This document shows positions 1 to 5,723 of a stretch of DNA of 15,168 nt, piece after piece (the stretch's first letter is position 1; each line of letters begins with the position of its first letter). Source of the stretch: DAOVFN01 sp964484305. GTDB lineage: Archaea; Aenigmatarchaeota; Aenigmatarchaeia; QMZP01. The notes beneath the pieces are model-generated. The model saw only the letters and a program-made list of their open reading frames with translations. It was not told where the DNA came from and searched no databases. The DNA is taken from assembly GCA_964484305.1 (NCBI GenBank), contig CAZAEI010000021.1, forward strand, positions 1 through 15,168, in the 5' to 3' direction. The translations under genes were made by a program, and so were the position numbers.

Positions 1-9
1 CGGGTGGAG

Positions 10-210
10 CTAGAGCCTGTGCTTTACCGCGACAGAGACGTTTATCCATAGGAGACCTGCCATGAGGATGAATATCAGGGCCACTATCATGGCTATAGCA
101 TAGGATATCTCGGTCACGCCGATTGTCAGCCTGAGGTTGTTTATAATCCAGACCCCTAGGAGGAGGAAGACGCCACCGAGAATCCAGGAGAAGACCAGTT
201 TGGAGGACAT
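10..210 (-). CDS. Small two-helix membrane protein, unrecognised
   Basis: This 66-residue protein shows two hydrophobic segments, roughly residues 6-23 and 35-56, joined by a short polar loop (INNLRLTIGVTE), and it ends in a basic tail (KHRL). It looks like a small integral membrane hairpin protein. I do not recognise a family. It starts 2 nt after the RpoD stop codon in the same direction, so it is very probably the last visible gene of the same transcript. In many archaea RpoD is followed by eL18-uL13-uS9, so its presence here is another sign of a rearranged cluster. The upstream sequence ATTATAAACATG has no clear ribosome binding site, so translation may be coupled to RpoD. Its function is unknown. 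Confidence 0.6.
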   Translation of the reverse strand: MSSKLVFSWILGGVFLLLGVWIINNLRLTIGVTEISYAIAMIVALIFILMAGLLWINVSVAVKHRL

Positions 211-212
211 GT

Positions 213-998
213 TTATAATTTGTCGGCTTTCTTTTTAAATTCCTCTGCCTTGGCCTGAAGTATCTCCCCTGCCTGCCCTACTATCTCTGCTGGGGAGAGT
301 CCTGAGACCGTTTCCACCCTGAATATGAACCTGTTGGGGTCTGCCCTTACCTTTACCCCGTCGGTTACGGATTCGCACTTGAGGCATAGGTCGCACCTGA
401 CAGGGTCCTTGAGGGTTAGCTTATTGCCCTTCAGGGTGAGCACCCCCTTGGGGCATTCAGATACGCACTTTCTGAGGTCATGGAGACTGCAGTCCCTGGA
501 GACCTCGAGCTCGGGGTAGTATTGGTATGACGCGCTGGCGGCCTGCCACTTGGCGTGCTGGCGGCCTGTTCCGAGCTGAGCCCTGGCCTCGAATTTGATG
601 CTCTGGTCCTTGAGGAGTTCCACGATGGGGAAGTTGGGGCTGGTTGGCTTGACTGCCCTGTTCGAGGACCTGAGGTCGCCGGAGCGGACCATGGCAGGGC
701 CCTTCTTCTCCAGGGCAAACACAACCTCGCAGAGGGGGCAGCCCTTTCCCCCGCACTTGCATGAATCCTTTGGGTTGAGCTTCTTGGGGTCGAATACAAG
801 AGGAATGAGCCCCAGCCTGTGGGCTATGATTTCATCAAAGAGGACAGAACCGTTTGTGTGAAAGTCGACCCATTCCACAGCGAGGGTGGGGACCTCTGAT
901 ATCATGAGCCTCCTCAGGGCATTGGCAAATGCCGGTGTTGCCCCGTCCAAGACGAATACAAGGGTGTCGCCCCTCTTGTTCAATACATGTACCTTCAT
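213..998 (-). CDS. rpoD: DNA-directed RNA polymerase subunit D (RpoD/Rpo3)
   Basis: This is the archaeal homologue of bacterial alpha and eukaryotic Rpb3. It pairs with subunit L to nucleate RNA polymerase assembly. The N-terminal part has the family signature ATPAFANALRRLMISEVPTLA (residues 20-40, with a 20-residue limit here only the key ANALRR and EVPTLA need citing) and the C-terminal dimerisation helix lies near residues 235-258. A ferredoxin-like insert has cysteines at 170, 178, 182, 202, 205 and 208; C202-x2-C205-x2-C208 plus C182-Pro would suit one 4Fe-4S cluster. A separate CxCx4CxxC set (80, 82, 87, 90) may bind zinc. At 261 residues the length is normal. The ATG is preceded by TTAAGGTGAT supplied by an intercistronic repeat unit. 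RpoD normally follows uS11; here it follows NusA. Confidence 0.97.
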   Translation of the reverse strand: MKVHVLNKRGDTLVFVLDGATPAFANALRRLMISEVPTLAVEWVDFHTNGSVLFDEIIAHRLGLIPLVFDPKKLNPKDSCKCGGKGCPLCEVVFALEKKGPAMVRSGDLRSSNRAVKPTSPNFPIVELLKDQSIKFEARAQLGTGRQHAKWQAASASYQYYPELEVSRDCSLHDLRKCVSECPKGVLTLKGNKLTLKDPVRCDLCLKCESVTDGVKVRADPNRFIFRVETVSGLSPAEIVGQAGEILQAKAEEFKKKADKL

Positions 999-1259
999 TC
1001 ATATCACCTTAACATTTCAATCTGGTGATTATACCATATCTGTTGCTTCGCGACAGCATGTGCATCTTCACCTTAACTTCTTGATTCGGTAATTATGCCA
1101 TATCTGTTGCTCTTGTGCCCCTATCTTTCCTTCCAGACTCGATTATATCGGGAAGGTCGGGCAGTTTGGGGTACTGGGCGGCAGGCACCCGTTCACCCTA
1201 GCCTTTCATTCTGGTAATTGCGTTACGTCCGTCCTCCGGACGGAATGCACTGCATGCTC
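999..1259 (-). repeat. Intercistronic hairpin/SD repeat cluster, three units (NusA to RpoD)
   Basis: The spacer holds three units, with the conserved TCACC (complement of the SD GGTGA) at 1004-1008, 1068-1072 and 1193-1197. Unit 1 has a hairpin at 1040-1056 (ctgttgcttcgcgacag, 7-bp stem, 3-nt loop). Unit 2 has an enlarged hairpin closed by CTGTTGC (1104-1110) and GCGGCAG (1178-1184). Unit 3 has a hairpin at 1228-1244 (tccgtcctccggacgga, 7-bp stem). On the coding strand each hairpin is followed by a TTACCAGA-like or close variant box and a TTAAGGTGA or CTAGGGTGA box. The last unit provides the RpoD ribosome binding site. Confidence 0.85.
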
Positions 1260-1664
1260 CTATCTCAGCCTGACTGTCTTTATGGCAAAGTGCCTCTTCA
1301 TGATTTCCTTTATGGCCCTGATGTTCCTCCCACCCCTTCCTATTACAGCCACCCTGTCAGAGGCCGGGACGCTCAGGGAGAGCGTGTCCCCTCCCATGTC
1401 GATGTTCTTGACTGTGGGTATCATTGCCCTGAGCATCTCCTCGGGCTCCTTGTGGTAGGCAAAGAGCCTTACTGTCTTGCCAAAGGTTCTGCTGACATCC
1501 TTGATGTTGGAGCCGTTCCTGCCTATGGCAAAGCCTATCCTTTCCGGGTCCACGAGAAAGTATATGCTGTCCTCCATTATAAGGCAGTCCCTGGCGTGGA
1601 CCTTGGTCATCTGCTCGAATGCTGCTATCGTTCTTATGCTCTGGTTTCCTAGCTTGACTGACAT
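1260..1664 (-). CDS. nusA: Archaeal NusA-like transcription elongation/termination factor (KH domains)
   Basis: This is a short archaeal NusA made only of two KH RNA-binding domains, without the S1 and N-terminal domains of bacterial NusA. At 134 residues it matches the archaeal family. KH1 carries FAIGRNGSNIK (about residues 45-55) and KH2 carries VIGRGGRNIRAIKEIM (about 107-122), both with the GxxG loop. The protein ends in VRLR. It lies downstream of eL30, which is its usual neighbour in archaeal RNA polymerase operons, but the usual partners on either side (the large RNA polymerase subunits, then uS12-uS7) are missing. The ATG is preceded by GGCAGGTAACAG, a usable SD. A 261-nt repeat-filled spacer separates it from RpoD. 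Confidence 0.93.
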   Translation of the reverse strand: MSVKLGNQSIRTIAAFEQMTKVHARDCLIMEDSIYFLVDPERIGFAIGRNGSNIKDVSRTFGKTVRLFAYHKEPEEMLRAMIPTVKNIDMGGDTLSLSVPASDRVAVIGRGGRNIRAIKEIMKRHFAIKTVRLR

Positions 1665-1708
1665 CTGTTACCTGCCTTTGAGTTGATTATTGTGCATGGT
1701 GATTTATA

Positions 1709-1972
1709 TCACTTTGTGATTCCCAGGAGGAGTATGCTGAAGGGCTTCCCGCACAGTTCACCGAGCTGAACAGAGTTGCCGGGAAACTCCTGGGTGTCTA
1801 TTTTGGATGTGTCCGCATAATGTCGAATGTCCCTTAAGGTGTTGTCGGGGGTGTTGGTGGCGTACACCACGCTCCCGAGAATGCCTGTCTTGGCTGCCTT
1901 GAGAACACTCCTGCTTCCTATAAGGACTCTCTTCTCCTTCAGGGCATTCCTGATTTCCTTTTCCAGGGTCAT
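1709..1972 (-). CDS. rpl30e: Large ribosomal subunit protein eL30
   Basis: This is an 87-residue L7Ae/L30e-superfamily protein of the large subunit. The order RVLIGSRSVLKAAKTGILGSVVYATNTPD... matches eL30: a KxxKxGxxGxVVxAxNxPD-like stretch is visible at residues 25-45. The internal GNSVQLGELCGKPF matches the family's NxELGxxCGKPFxVSxLAI C-terminal motif. It starts 1 nt past the end of the upstream 116-residue ORF, with GGAGTAGGATAAC as SD, so the two are translationally linked. NusA follows 44 nt downstream. The eL30-NusA pair is typical of archaeal RNA polymerase operons, so this block appears to have been moved next to uS8. Confidence 0.93.
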   Translation of the reverse strand: MTLEKEIRNALKEKRVLIGSRSVLKAAKTGILGSVVYATNTPDNTLRDIRHYADTSKIDTQEFPGNSVQLGELCGKPFSILLLGITK

Positions 1973-1973
1973 G

Positions 1974-2324
1974 TTATCCTACTCCCTCCATGGAACGGGG
2001 CGGTGCCTGCAACTTCTCTGTGGCCGTCTTTTCAAGTATGGCCTTCTTCCTGAGCCTGAGGAATCCCTGGTAGTGGGACCAGAGCTCCTTCTCGTCCCTT
2101 TTGTTTACTGTCTTGACAGCAACCATCCTCGGCCTGTTGAGCCTCTCGCTTATGGGGTAGTAGTCCACCAGGACCATGCTGCCCTCCCTGAGCTTGCCTG
2201 ATATCTCCCTGGAGACCTTGACTGTATGGAGGTTGTTGTCCCAGAACCTTATGGTTGCGGCTGTTTCCCCCTGCCTTCCCTCGGCAGGGAAGACCTTCAG
2301 TACCCTTCCCGGATGGTAGACCAT
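1974..2324 (-). CDS. Uncharacterised 116-aa protein between uS8 and eL30
   Basis: I do not recognise this protein. The first 75 residues look all-beta (GRVLKVFPAEG, ATIRFWDNNLHTVKV, GSMVLVDYYP, RMVAVKTVNK), compatible with a small OB-fold or KOW-like barrel. This is followed by a helical, basic segment (residues 77-103, KELWSHYQGFLRLRKKAILEK). A nucleic-acid or ribosome-associated role would fit both the composition and the operon position, but that is inference. It is co-oriented with uS8 upstream and abuts eL30 downstream. The upstream box is TTAAGGCGATATAA, a variant of the usual TTAAGGTGA in this operon, so initiation may be weaker. Codon use (CCC, AGG, GGG rich) is like the ribosomal genes, suggesting a long-resident gene. 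Confidence 0.75.
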   Translation of the reverse strand: MVYHPGRVLKVFPAEGRQGETAATIRFWDNNLHTVKVSREISGKLREGSMVLVDYYPISERLNRPRMVAVKTVNKRDEKELWSHYQGFLRLRKKAILEKTATEKLQAPPRSMEGVG

Positions 2325-2327
2325 TTA

Positions 2328-2381
2328 TATCGCCTTAACATGATTCAATCTCACACTCTGGTAAGCATGTCTTAGACTCCC
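2328..2381 (-). repeat. Intercistronic repeat, degenerate single unit (uS8 to 116-aa protein)
   Basis: On the coding strand this spacer contains ACATGCTTACCAGAGTG, then a 12-nt-longer stretch than in other units, then TTAAGGCGAT before the ATG. The hairpin is reduced to a tiny GTC-TAA-GAC at about 2370-2378, and the SD has a T-to-C change (GGCGA). It is clearly related to the other spacers but decayed. Confidence 0.65.
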
Positions 2382-2768
2382 CTAGTAGACGAATCCCAGA
2401 AGCTTTCCTCCCGTGTTCTCCTTGACAGCGTCCCCCTGGTCCATTATGCCCCTGGAGGTCGTGACTATGAGCACGCCGACATTGTCTGCAGGAAGGAACC
2501 GCTTTTCCCATCTTATGAAATCCGAGGCCTGGACCGAGAACCTGGGCTTTATCACATTGCAATTGTTTATCCTTCCCAGGAGGCGTATCCTGAATCTCCC
2601 ACCCTTGCCGTCCTCGATGTATTCGAACTCCCCTATGTAGCCGTGCTTCTGCATCACCTTGAGGACACCCCTGATTACCTTGGATGCCGCTGTGGTGCAT
2701 TCATTCCTTCCTATTGCCTCGGTGTTCTTGATTGTCGCGAACACGTCAGCCAGCAGATCATGTCTCAT
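2382..2768 (-). CDS. rps8: Small ribosomal subunit protein uS8
   Basis: This 128-residue protein binds 16S rRNA helix 21 in the small-subunit platform. The N-terminus (DLLADVFATIKNTEAIGR) and the archaeal mid-region (KVIRGVLKVMQKHGYIGEFEYIEDGKGG) are diagnostic. The C-terminal domain has VGVLIVTTSRGIMDQGDAVKE (residues 98-118 approximately) with the TSRGIM(T/D) motif, followed by GGKLLGFVY. The length is normal for archaea (about 130). The ATG is preceded by GGGTGATATA, with the SD supplied by a repeat unit. It follows uS14 in the canonical spc order. The next canonical genes (uL6, eL32, eL19, uL18, uS5) are absent and replaced by the 116-residue unknown protein and eL30. Confidence 0.97.
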   Translation of the reverse strand: MRHDLLADVFATIKNTEAIGRNECTTAASKVIRGVLKVMQKHGYIGEFEYIEDGKGGRFRIRLLGRINNCNVIKPRFSVQASDFIRWEKRFLPADNVGVLIVTTSRGIMDQGDAVKENTGGKLLGFVY

Positions 2769-2771
2769 TAT

Positions 2772-2952
2772 ATCACCCTAACTTTCCATTCTGGTAAACA
2801 TGCATGTCCGTCCTCTTGTGCCCCTTGGGGTATCGGACGGCAGTCACTCATCACCTTAACCGTTCAGTCTGGTAAGCATGCAAACCCGTCCCAGCACAAC
2901 CAGTCCCGAAAGGGACTGCGGGCATTTGACTGTATGTGCCCCTTCACCGTAA
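2772..2952 (-). repeat. Intercistronic hairpin/SD repeat cluster, two full units (uS14 to uS8)
   Basis: Unit 1 (about 2772-2850) has CCGTCC (2808-2813) pairing with GGACGG (2835-2840) around an inner CCCC-TT-GGGG stem. Unit 2 (about 2851-2942) has a 7-bp stem CAGTCCC/GGGACTG at 2901-2918 with loop GAAA, enclosed by a CCCG/CGGG pairing. A TTACCAGA box and TTAAGGTGA (unit 2) or TTAGGGTGA (unit 1, the uS8 SD) follow on the coding strand. A vestigial GGTGA (2943-2950) sits just after the uS14 stop. Unit 1 shares about 27 identical nucleotides with the unit at 3279-3305. Confidence 0.85.
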
Positions 2953-3174
2953 CTAATTATATTTCCTGAAGCCTATCTTCTCGGCCTCCTCCCTGAAGCA
3001 CTGCCTGCAGTAGAGCAGCCCGTACTTCCTTATAACCCCTGCCCTCTTGCCGCACTTCCTGCAGACATGGACATTCTTGCCATGTTTTCTCGGGAGGGGC
3101 TTGTTGAACCTGTCGTATCTGGCAAGCTTTACTGGCTTGTTCTCTATGGATTTCCTGACCCTTTCGTATGTCAT
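2953..3174 (-). CDS. rps14: Small ribosomal subunit protein uS14, zinc-binding
   Basis: Zinc-finger uS14 of the small-subunit head. Four cysteines form CxxC (38, 41) and CxxC (56, 59), flanked by the family's GVIRKYGLLYCRQCFRE and ending IGFRKYN. An in-frame GTG 9 nt upstream overlaps the SD itself, so I chose the ATG 5 nt after GGTGA, giving 73 residues. Archaeal uS14 is usually about 50-57 residues, so there is an N-terminal extension of roughly 15-20 residues (MTYERVRKSIENKPVKLARY). It lies between uL5 and uS8 as in the canonical order, but is isolated from both by repeat-filled spacers of 226 and 184 nt. Confidence 0.95.
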   Translation of the reverse strand: MTYERVRKSIENKPVKLARYDRFNKPLPRKHGKNVHVCRKCGKRAGVIRKYGLLYCRQCFREEAEKIGFRKYN

Positions 3175-3176
3175 TT

Positions 3177-3400
3177 CCTTCACCTTAACCGCTCAATCTG
3201 ATAATCATGCATGTCCGTCGCTAAGCGAGGGCTTATGCACATTCACCTTAACCTTGCACTCTGGTAAGCATACAAAACCCGTCCTCTTGTGCCCCTTGGG
3301 GTATCAGGCGGCATGTACACATTCACCTTAACCTTACACTCATGTAAGCGTGTCACATCTGCCCCTTTAGGGGACAGCATATGCACGTTCACTCAGGTAA
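3177..3400 (-). repeat. Intercistronic hairpin/SD repeat cluster, three units plus a partial (uL5 to uS14)
   Basis: There are three tandem units, at about 3177-3241, 3242-3320 and 3321-3388, and a truncated one at 3389-3402 that abuts the uL5 stop. The hairpins are a CC-GTCGC type with loop TAA (3214-3230, one mismatch), a CCGTC...GGCGG type with inner CCCC-TT-GGGG (3279-3311), and CTG-CCCC-TTTA-GGGG-A-CAG (3359-3377). Each unit ends in TTAAGGTGAA on the coding strand. The sequences of the stems differ while pairing is mostly kept. Confidence 0.85.
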
Positions 3401-3931
3401 TCAGTACCTGCTCTCCTCCTCGTCCGTGACCTTGACCTGGAATCCCTTTATGACCCAATCCTGGGCCTCCTCAGGGGTTATCCTGTGGCTCCTGCCTATC
3501 CTGCCCGGCCTGAGCCTTCTCCTTGAGACCCTGAAGCCGGGCCTCATGAGCGTGACACAGACGTCCATCCCGAGGATGCCGATGTCGGGGTCGTACTTGA
3601 GGCCGGGGATGTGTATGTACTCCTGTATGCCGAAGGAGAAGTTCCCATTGGAGTCGAACTGTCCGGGCCTGAGCCTGCTGTCCGCTGCCTGGAGCAGGTT
3701 CCCCAGGAGCTCCATGGCCTTCTTGCCCCTGATGGTGACCTTGACCCCGATTGGCCTTCCCTTGGTCCCGCCGAATGTAGTCCTCTTGTGGGTCTTGGTG
3801 ACAACGACCTTGGCCTGGGAGAGCTTCTCGAGCAGGGCCTTGGCCTTCTCGATGCCCGGGCCTGCCTCCCCCACCCCTATGTTCAGGGTGAGCTTGTCCA
3901 GTCTTATGGCCCTCATGGGGTTCTCGCTCAT
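3401..3931 (-). CDS. rpl5: Large ribosomal subunit protein uL5
   Basis: This protein of the central protuberance binds 5S rRNA. The archaeal signature is visible from the start: NPMRAIRLDKLTLNIGVGEAG (cited by its ends, MRAIRLDKL and NIGVGE), the TKTHKRTTFGGTKGRPIGVKV segment (about residues 45-65), and YDPDIGILGMDVCVTLMRPG (about 113-132). The protein ends with RITPEEAQDWVIKGFQVKV, typical of archaeal uL5. At 176 residues the length is normal. The ATG overlaps the eS4 stop by 4 nt (ATGA), so translation is coupled. Just after its stop the sequence TTACCTGAGTGAACG resembles a truncated repeat unit. Confidence 0.97.
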   Translation of the reverse strand: MSENPMRAIRLDKLTLNIGVGEAGPGIEKAKALLEKLSQAKVVVTKTHKRTTFGGTKGRPIGVKVTIRGKKAMELLGNLLQAADSRLRPGQFDSNGNFSFGIQEYIHIPGLKYDPDIGILGMDVCVTLMRPGFRVSRRRLRPGRIGRSHRITPEEAQDWVIKGFQVKVTDEEESRY

Positions 3932-4743
3932 TTGTCCCCCTTAGCCTTGGCCGGCTTCCTATAGGGCTTGCTCTTTGCAGCTTCCTTATCGGCACCGGGT
4001 TTCTCTTCCCGCCTGGCTGCCCTGGGCTTGCCTGGCCTCTCGGCAACGAATATGTATTCCCTGAGGGTCTTGATTTCCCTATTGTCTGTGCCCTGCCAGT
4101 TGTCTCCCGATGGTTTCTCGGCTTCGAGTGTGATTGTGGATTTCTCAAGATTATGCTCCCTCTTCTCTATCTCCTTTATCCTGCCCCATATCCCGATGTT
4201 TCTCCCTGCTGTGATGAATCCGTGGGAGCCCTTCTCGAGCCTGTAGTGCTTGAGTATCTTCTGCTCTGGCAGTGAGAGCGTTATGGAGTCACCCACCTTG
4301 TAGGTGTCCCTCTTTATCAGCAGGCTCCTTCCGTCGTGGAGGTTCAGCTGCTGCATGCCGCCCCTGACGGTGGTCTTTCCCCTTATCTTGCATACCTTAC
4401 ATGAGGCTTCGTCTTTGCCTATCTTCTCAAGCTCAAGCCCCCTAGTGCCGGCCACCGCCCTGAAGTAATCCCTGGTGTCGGGTATCTCAATCACATCCAT
4501 GAGGCCCACGGGGAATCCAGAGTCCCTCCTTGGCCTCTTGTCCACCAGGACCTTGCCCTGGGAGAGTATGCTCCTGGCCTCCCTGGCGCTGTCTGCGTAT
4601 CCCAGGATTTCCCTGAGTATCACCCTCAGGGGTATGCAGTCCATCCTGGCGTGGGGACCGGGGCTGGGTGAGATTGCGAACTTCTCCCTCTTCCTGGACA
4701 TGGGCCAGGACATGGGTATGCTGAACCTCTTGAGATGGGTCAT
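3928..4743 (-). CDS. rps4e: Small ribosomal subunit protein eS4
   Basis: An archaeal/eukaryotic-type ribosomal protein. The N-terminal MTHLKRFSIPMSWPMSRKREKF and PSPGPHARMDCIPLRVILRE are diagnostic (both cited as known family motifs: HLKRxxAPxxWP and GPHxxxxSIPLxxLLRD). An S4-like RNA-binding domain spans about 36-100, with a central eS4 domain and a KOW-type segment near 172-190 (GFITAGRNIGIWGRI). An in-frame GTG at 4752 overlaps the SD, so the ATG at 4743, 5 nt after AAGGTGA, is chosen, giving 271 residues. The last 35 residues (KPRAARREEKPGADKEAAK...) form a basic, probably disordered tail. Archaeal eS4 is usually about 235-245 residues, so the excess is this tail. Confidence 0.96.
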   Translation of the reverse strand: MTHLKRFSIPMSWPMSRKREKFAISPSPGPHARMDCIPLRVILREILGYADSAREARSILSQGKVLVDKRPRRDSGFPVGLMDVIEIPDTRDYFRAVAGTRGLELEKIGKDEASCKVCKIRGKTTVRGGMQQLNLHDGRSLLIKRDTYKVGDSITLSLPEQKILKHYRLEKGSHGFITAGRNIGIWGRIKEIEKREHNLEKSTITLEAEKPSGDNWQGTDNREIKTLREYIFVAERPGKPRAARREEKPGADKEAAKSKPYRKPAKAKGDK

Positions 4744-4746
4744 ATA

Positions 4747-4870
4747 CTTCACCTTCCGTCCCTTCGGGACGGCATGTACTCATTCACCTTCCGTCTTGTT
4801 TCATCCTGTCAATGACGGCATGTACTCATTCACCTTCCGTCCCTTCGGGACGGCATATGCTCATTCACCT
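4747..4870 (-). repeat. Intercistronic hairpin/SD repeat cluster, three units (uL24 to eS4)
   Basis: Two identical hairpins, ccgtcccttcgggacgg, lie at 4756-4772 and 4837-4853, and a third CCGTC...GACGG pairing (4791-4795 with 4814-4818) lies between them. On the coding strand each hairpin is preceded by a GGTGAATGAG(T/C)A(C/T)ATG block and followed directly by GGAAGGTGA, without the TTACCAGA box seen elsewhere. The last unit supplies the eS4 SD; the first lies inside the uL24 reading frame. Confidence 0.9.
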
Positions 4871-5507
4871 TCCCTTTGGGTTTTTTCTTGGCTGGCTTAG
4901 CCTTGGGTTTCTCCTTCTTGGCCGTCTTCCTTGGTGATTTGGCTTTCGCTGAATCCCTGACTGGCTTTTTTGTTTTGACAACTTCCCTGGCCTTCCTGGC
5001 GGGCATCTTCTTGGGCTCTGGTTTAGCCTCATCCCCCTTCTCGCCGGGCCCCTTTTCCGGGGGCTTCTCCTTTTCGGTTTCTTTGGTCTCGGGTTTTTTG
5101 GGTTCGGGCTTCACTTCCATGACCTGCCCGGTCCTGTCAAGGATTGCCTGCCTCCTCTTGTCATCCAGCTTGAGCTTGGTTATCATGAGGTTGGATGGCT
5201 CCAGGGCCCTGGGGATCTCTGAGCCGTCGACCTTCTTGACCTTGAGCTCTTCCATGTATATCCTGCTCTTGGAGAGATCGACCCTCTCTACCGTTCCTGT
5301 CTTGCCCCTGAATCCCCCGCGCATCACCCTGACCTCGTCTCCCTTCCTAAGCTGCATGCTCCTCCTGGCAAACCTCTTCCTGAGTTCAGGGGAGAGGTTC
5401 GAGGAGACAAAGCCCTGCCTCACATGGAGGGGTGCGTTGTACCGATACTTTCTCTGCTTCCTGGGCTGCACGCTTGAGAGCCAGCTCGGGGACCATTGTT
5501 TTTTCAT
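4830..5507 (-). CDS. rpl24: Large ribosomal subunit protein uL24 with long charged tail
   Basis: uL24 is an early assembly protein at the 23S rRNA 5' region. Residues 1-128 match the archaeal family: SVQPRKQRKYRYNAPLHVR (13-31) and a KOW motif, RKGDEVRVMRGGFRGKTGTV (54-73), followed by the helix KLDDKRRQAILDR. Residues 132-225 are a lysine/proline/glutamate-rich tail (PEPKKPETKE..., KAKPAKKKPKGK), making the protein 225 residues against roughly 120-150 in most archaea. The last 12 residues (VNEHMPSRRDGR) are encoded by an intercistronic repeat unit and the stop codon is the TGA inside its AAGGTGA. The ATG at 5507 is 5 nt after GGTGA and directly follows the 70-residue orphan ORF. Confidence 0.95.
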   Translation of the reverse strand: MKKQWSPSWLSSVQPRKQRKYRYNAPLHVRQGFVSSNLSPELRKRFARRSMQLRKGDEVRVMRGGFRGKTGTVERVDLSKSRIYMEELKVKKVDGSEIPRALEPSNLMITKLKLDDKRRQAILDRTGQVMEVKPEPKKPETKETEKEKPPEKGPGEKGDEAKPEPKKMPARKAREVVKTKKPVRDSAKAKSPRKTAKKEKPKAKPAKKKPKGKVNEHMPSRRDGR

Positions 5508-5508
5508 A

Positions 5509-5721
5509 TTATTCACCAATGCTCAATTGTGCTGAATACATGGGTGTCAAATTCTCACAACCGAGTGTTTTTCGAATCCATGTTTCAACGTTATATGCTC
5601 TTTGGAGAGATATCGTATTGACCAAACTCATAATATAATATTCTTCGCCAAGTTCCGGGCAATATTCTATATGGGATTTTAACATTCCCTTCAGAAGCTC
5701 TCCGAATGAAATTGCTTTCAT
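5509..5721 (-). CDS. 70-aa orphan protein between uL14 and uL24
   Basis: I do not recognise this small ORF. It fills an otherwise compact ribosomal junction. The second of two in-frame ATGs (5721) is preferred because CAGGTGG lies 7 nt upstream; the first (5727) overlaps the uL14 stop. The stop TAA is 1 nt before the uL24 ATG, and the uL24 SD (GGTGA) encodes its last two residues, Gly-Glu, so it is built into the translation chain. The sequence is helical and mixed-charge (MKAISFGELLKGMLKSHIEY, then NVETWIRKTLG) with two cysteines. It is distinctly AT-richer than its neighbours, which suggests later arrival or weak codon selection. The first 15 nt resemble the start of uL14 (both encode MKAIS), possibly by chance. 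Confidence 0.65.
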   Translation of the reverse strand: MKAISFGELLKGMLKSHIEYCPELGEEYYIMSLVNTISLQRAYNVETWIRKTLGCENLTPMYSAQLSIGE

Positions 5722-5723
5722 AA

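Noticed and set aside
2772..3400. CRISPR array from the regularly recurring TCACCTTAAC motifs
   Set aside because: The units are imperfect, differ in length (about 60-120 nt), contain hairpins rather than unique spacers, and always end at a gene start; there are no cas genes.
4876..5535. Long plus-strand ORFs opposite uL24, uS3, uL5 and uS17
   Set aside because: They are antisense shadows produced by the biased codons of the ribosomal genes (Leu/Ser/Phe/Gly-rich translations without motifs).
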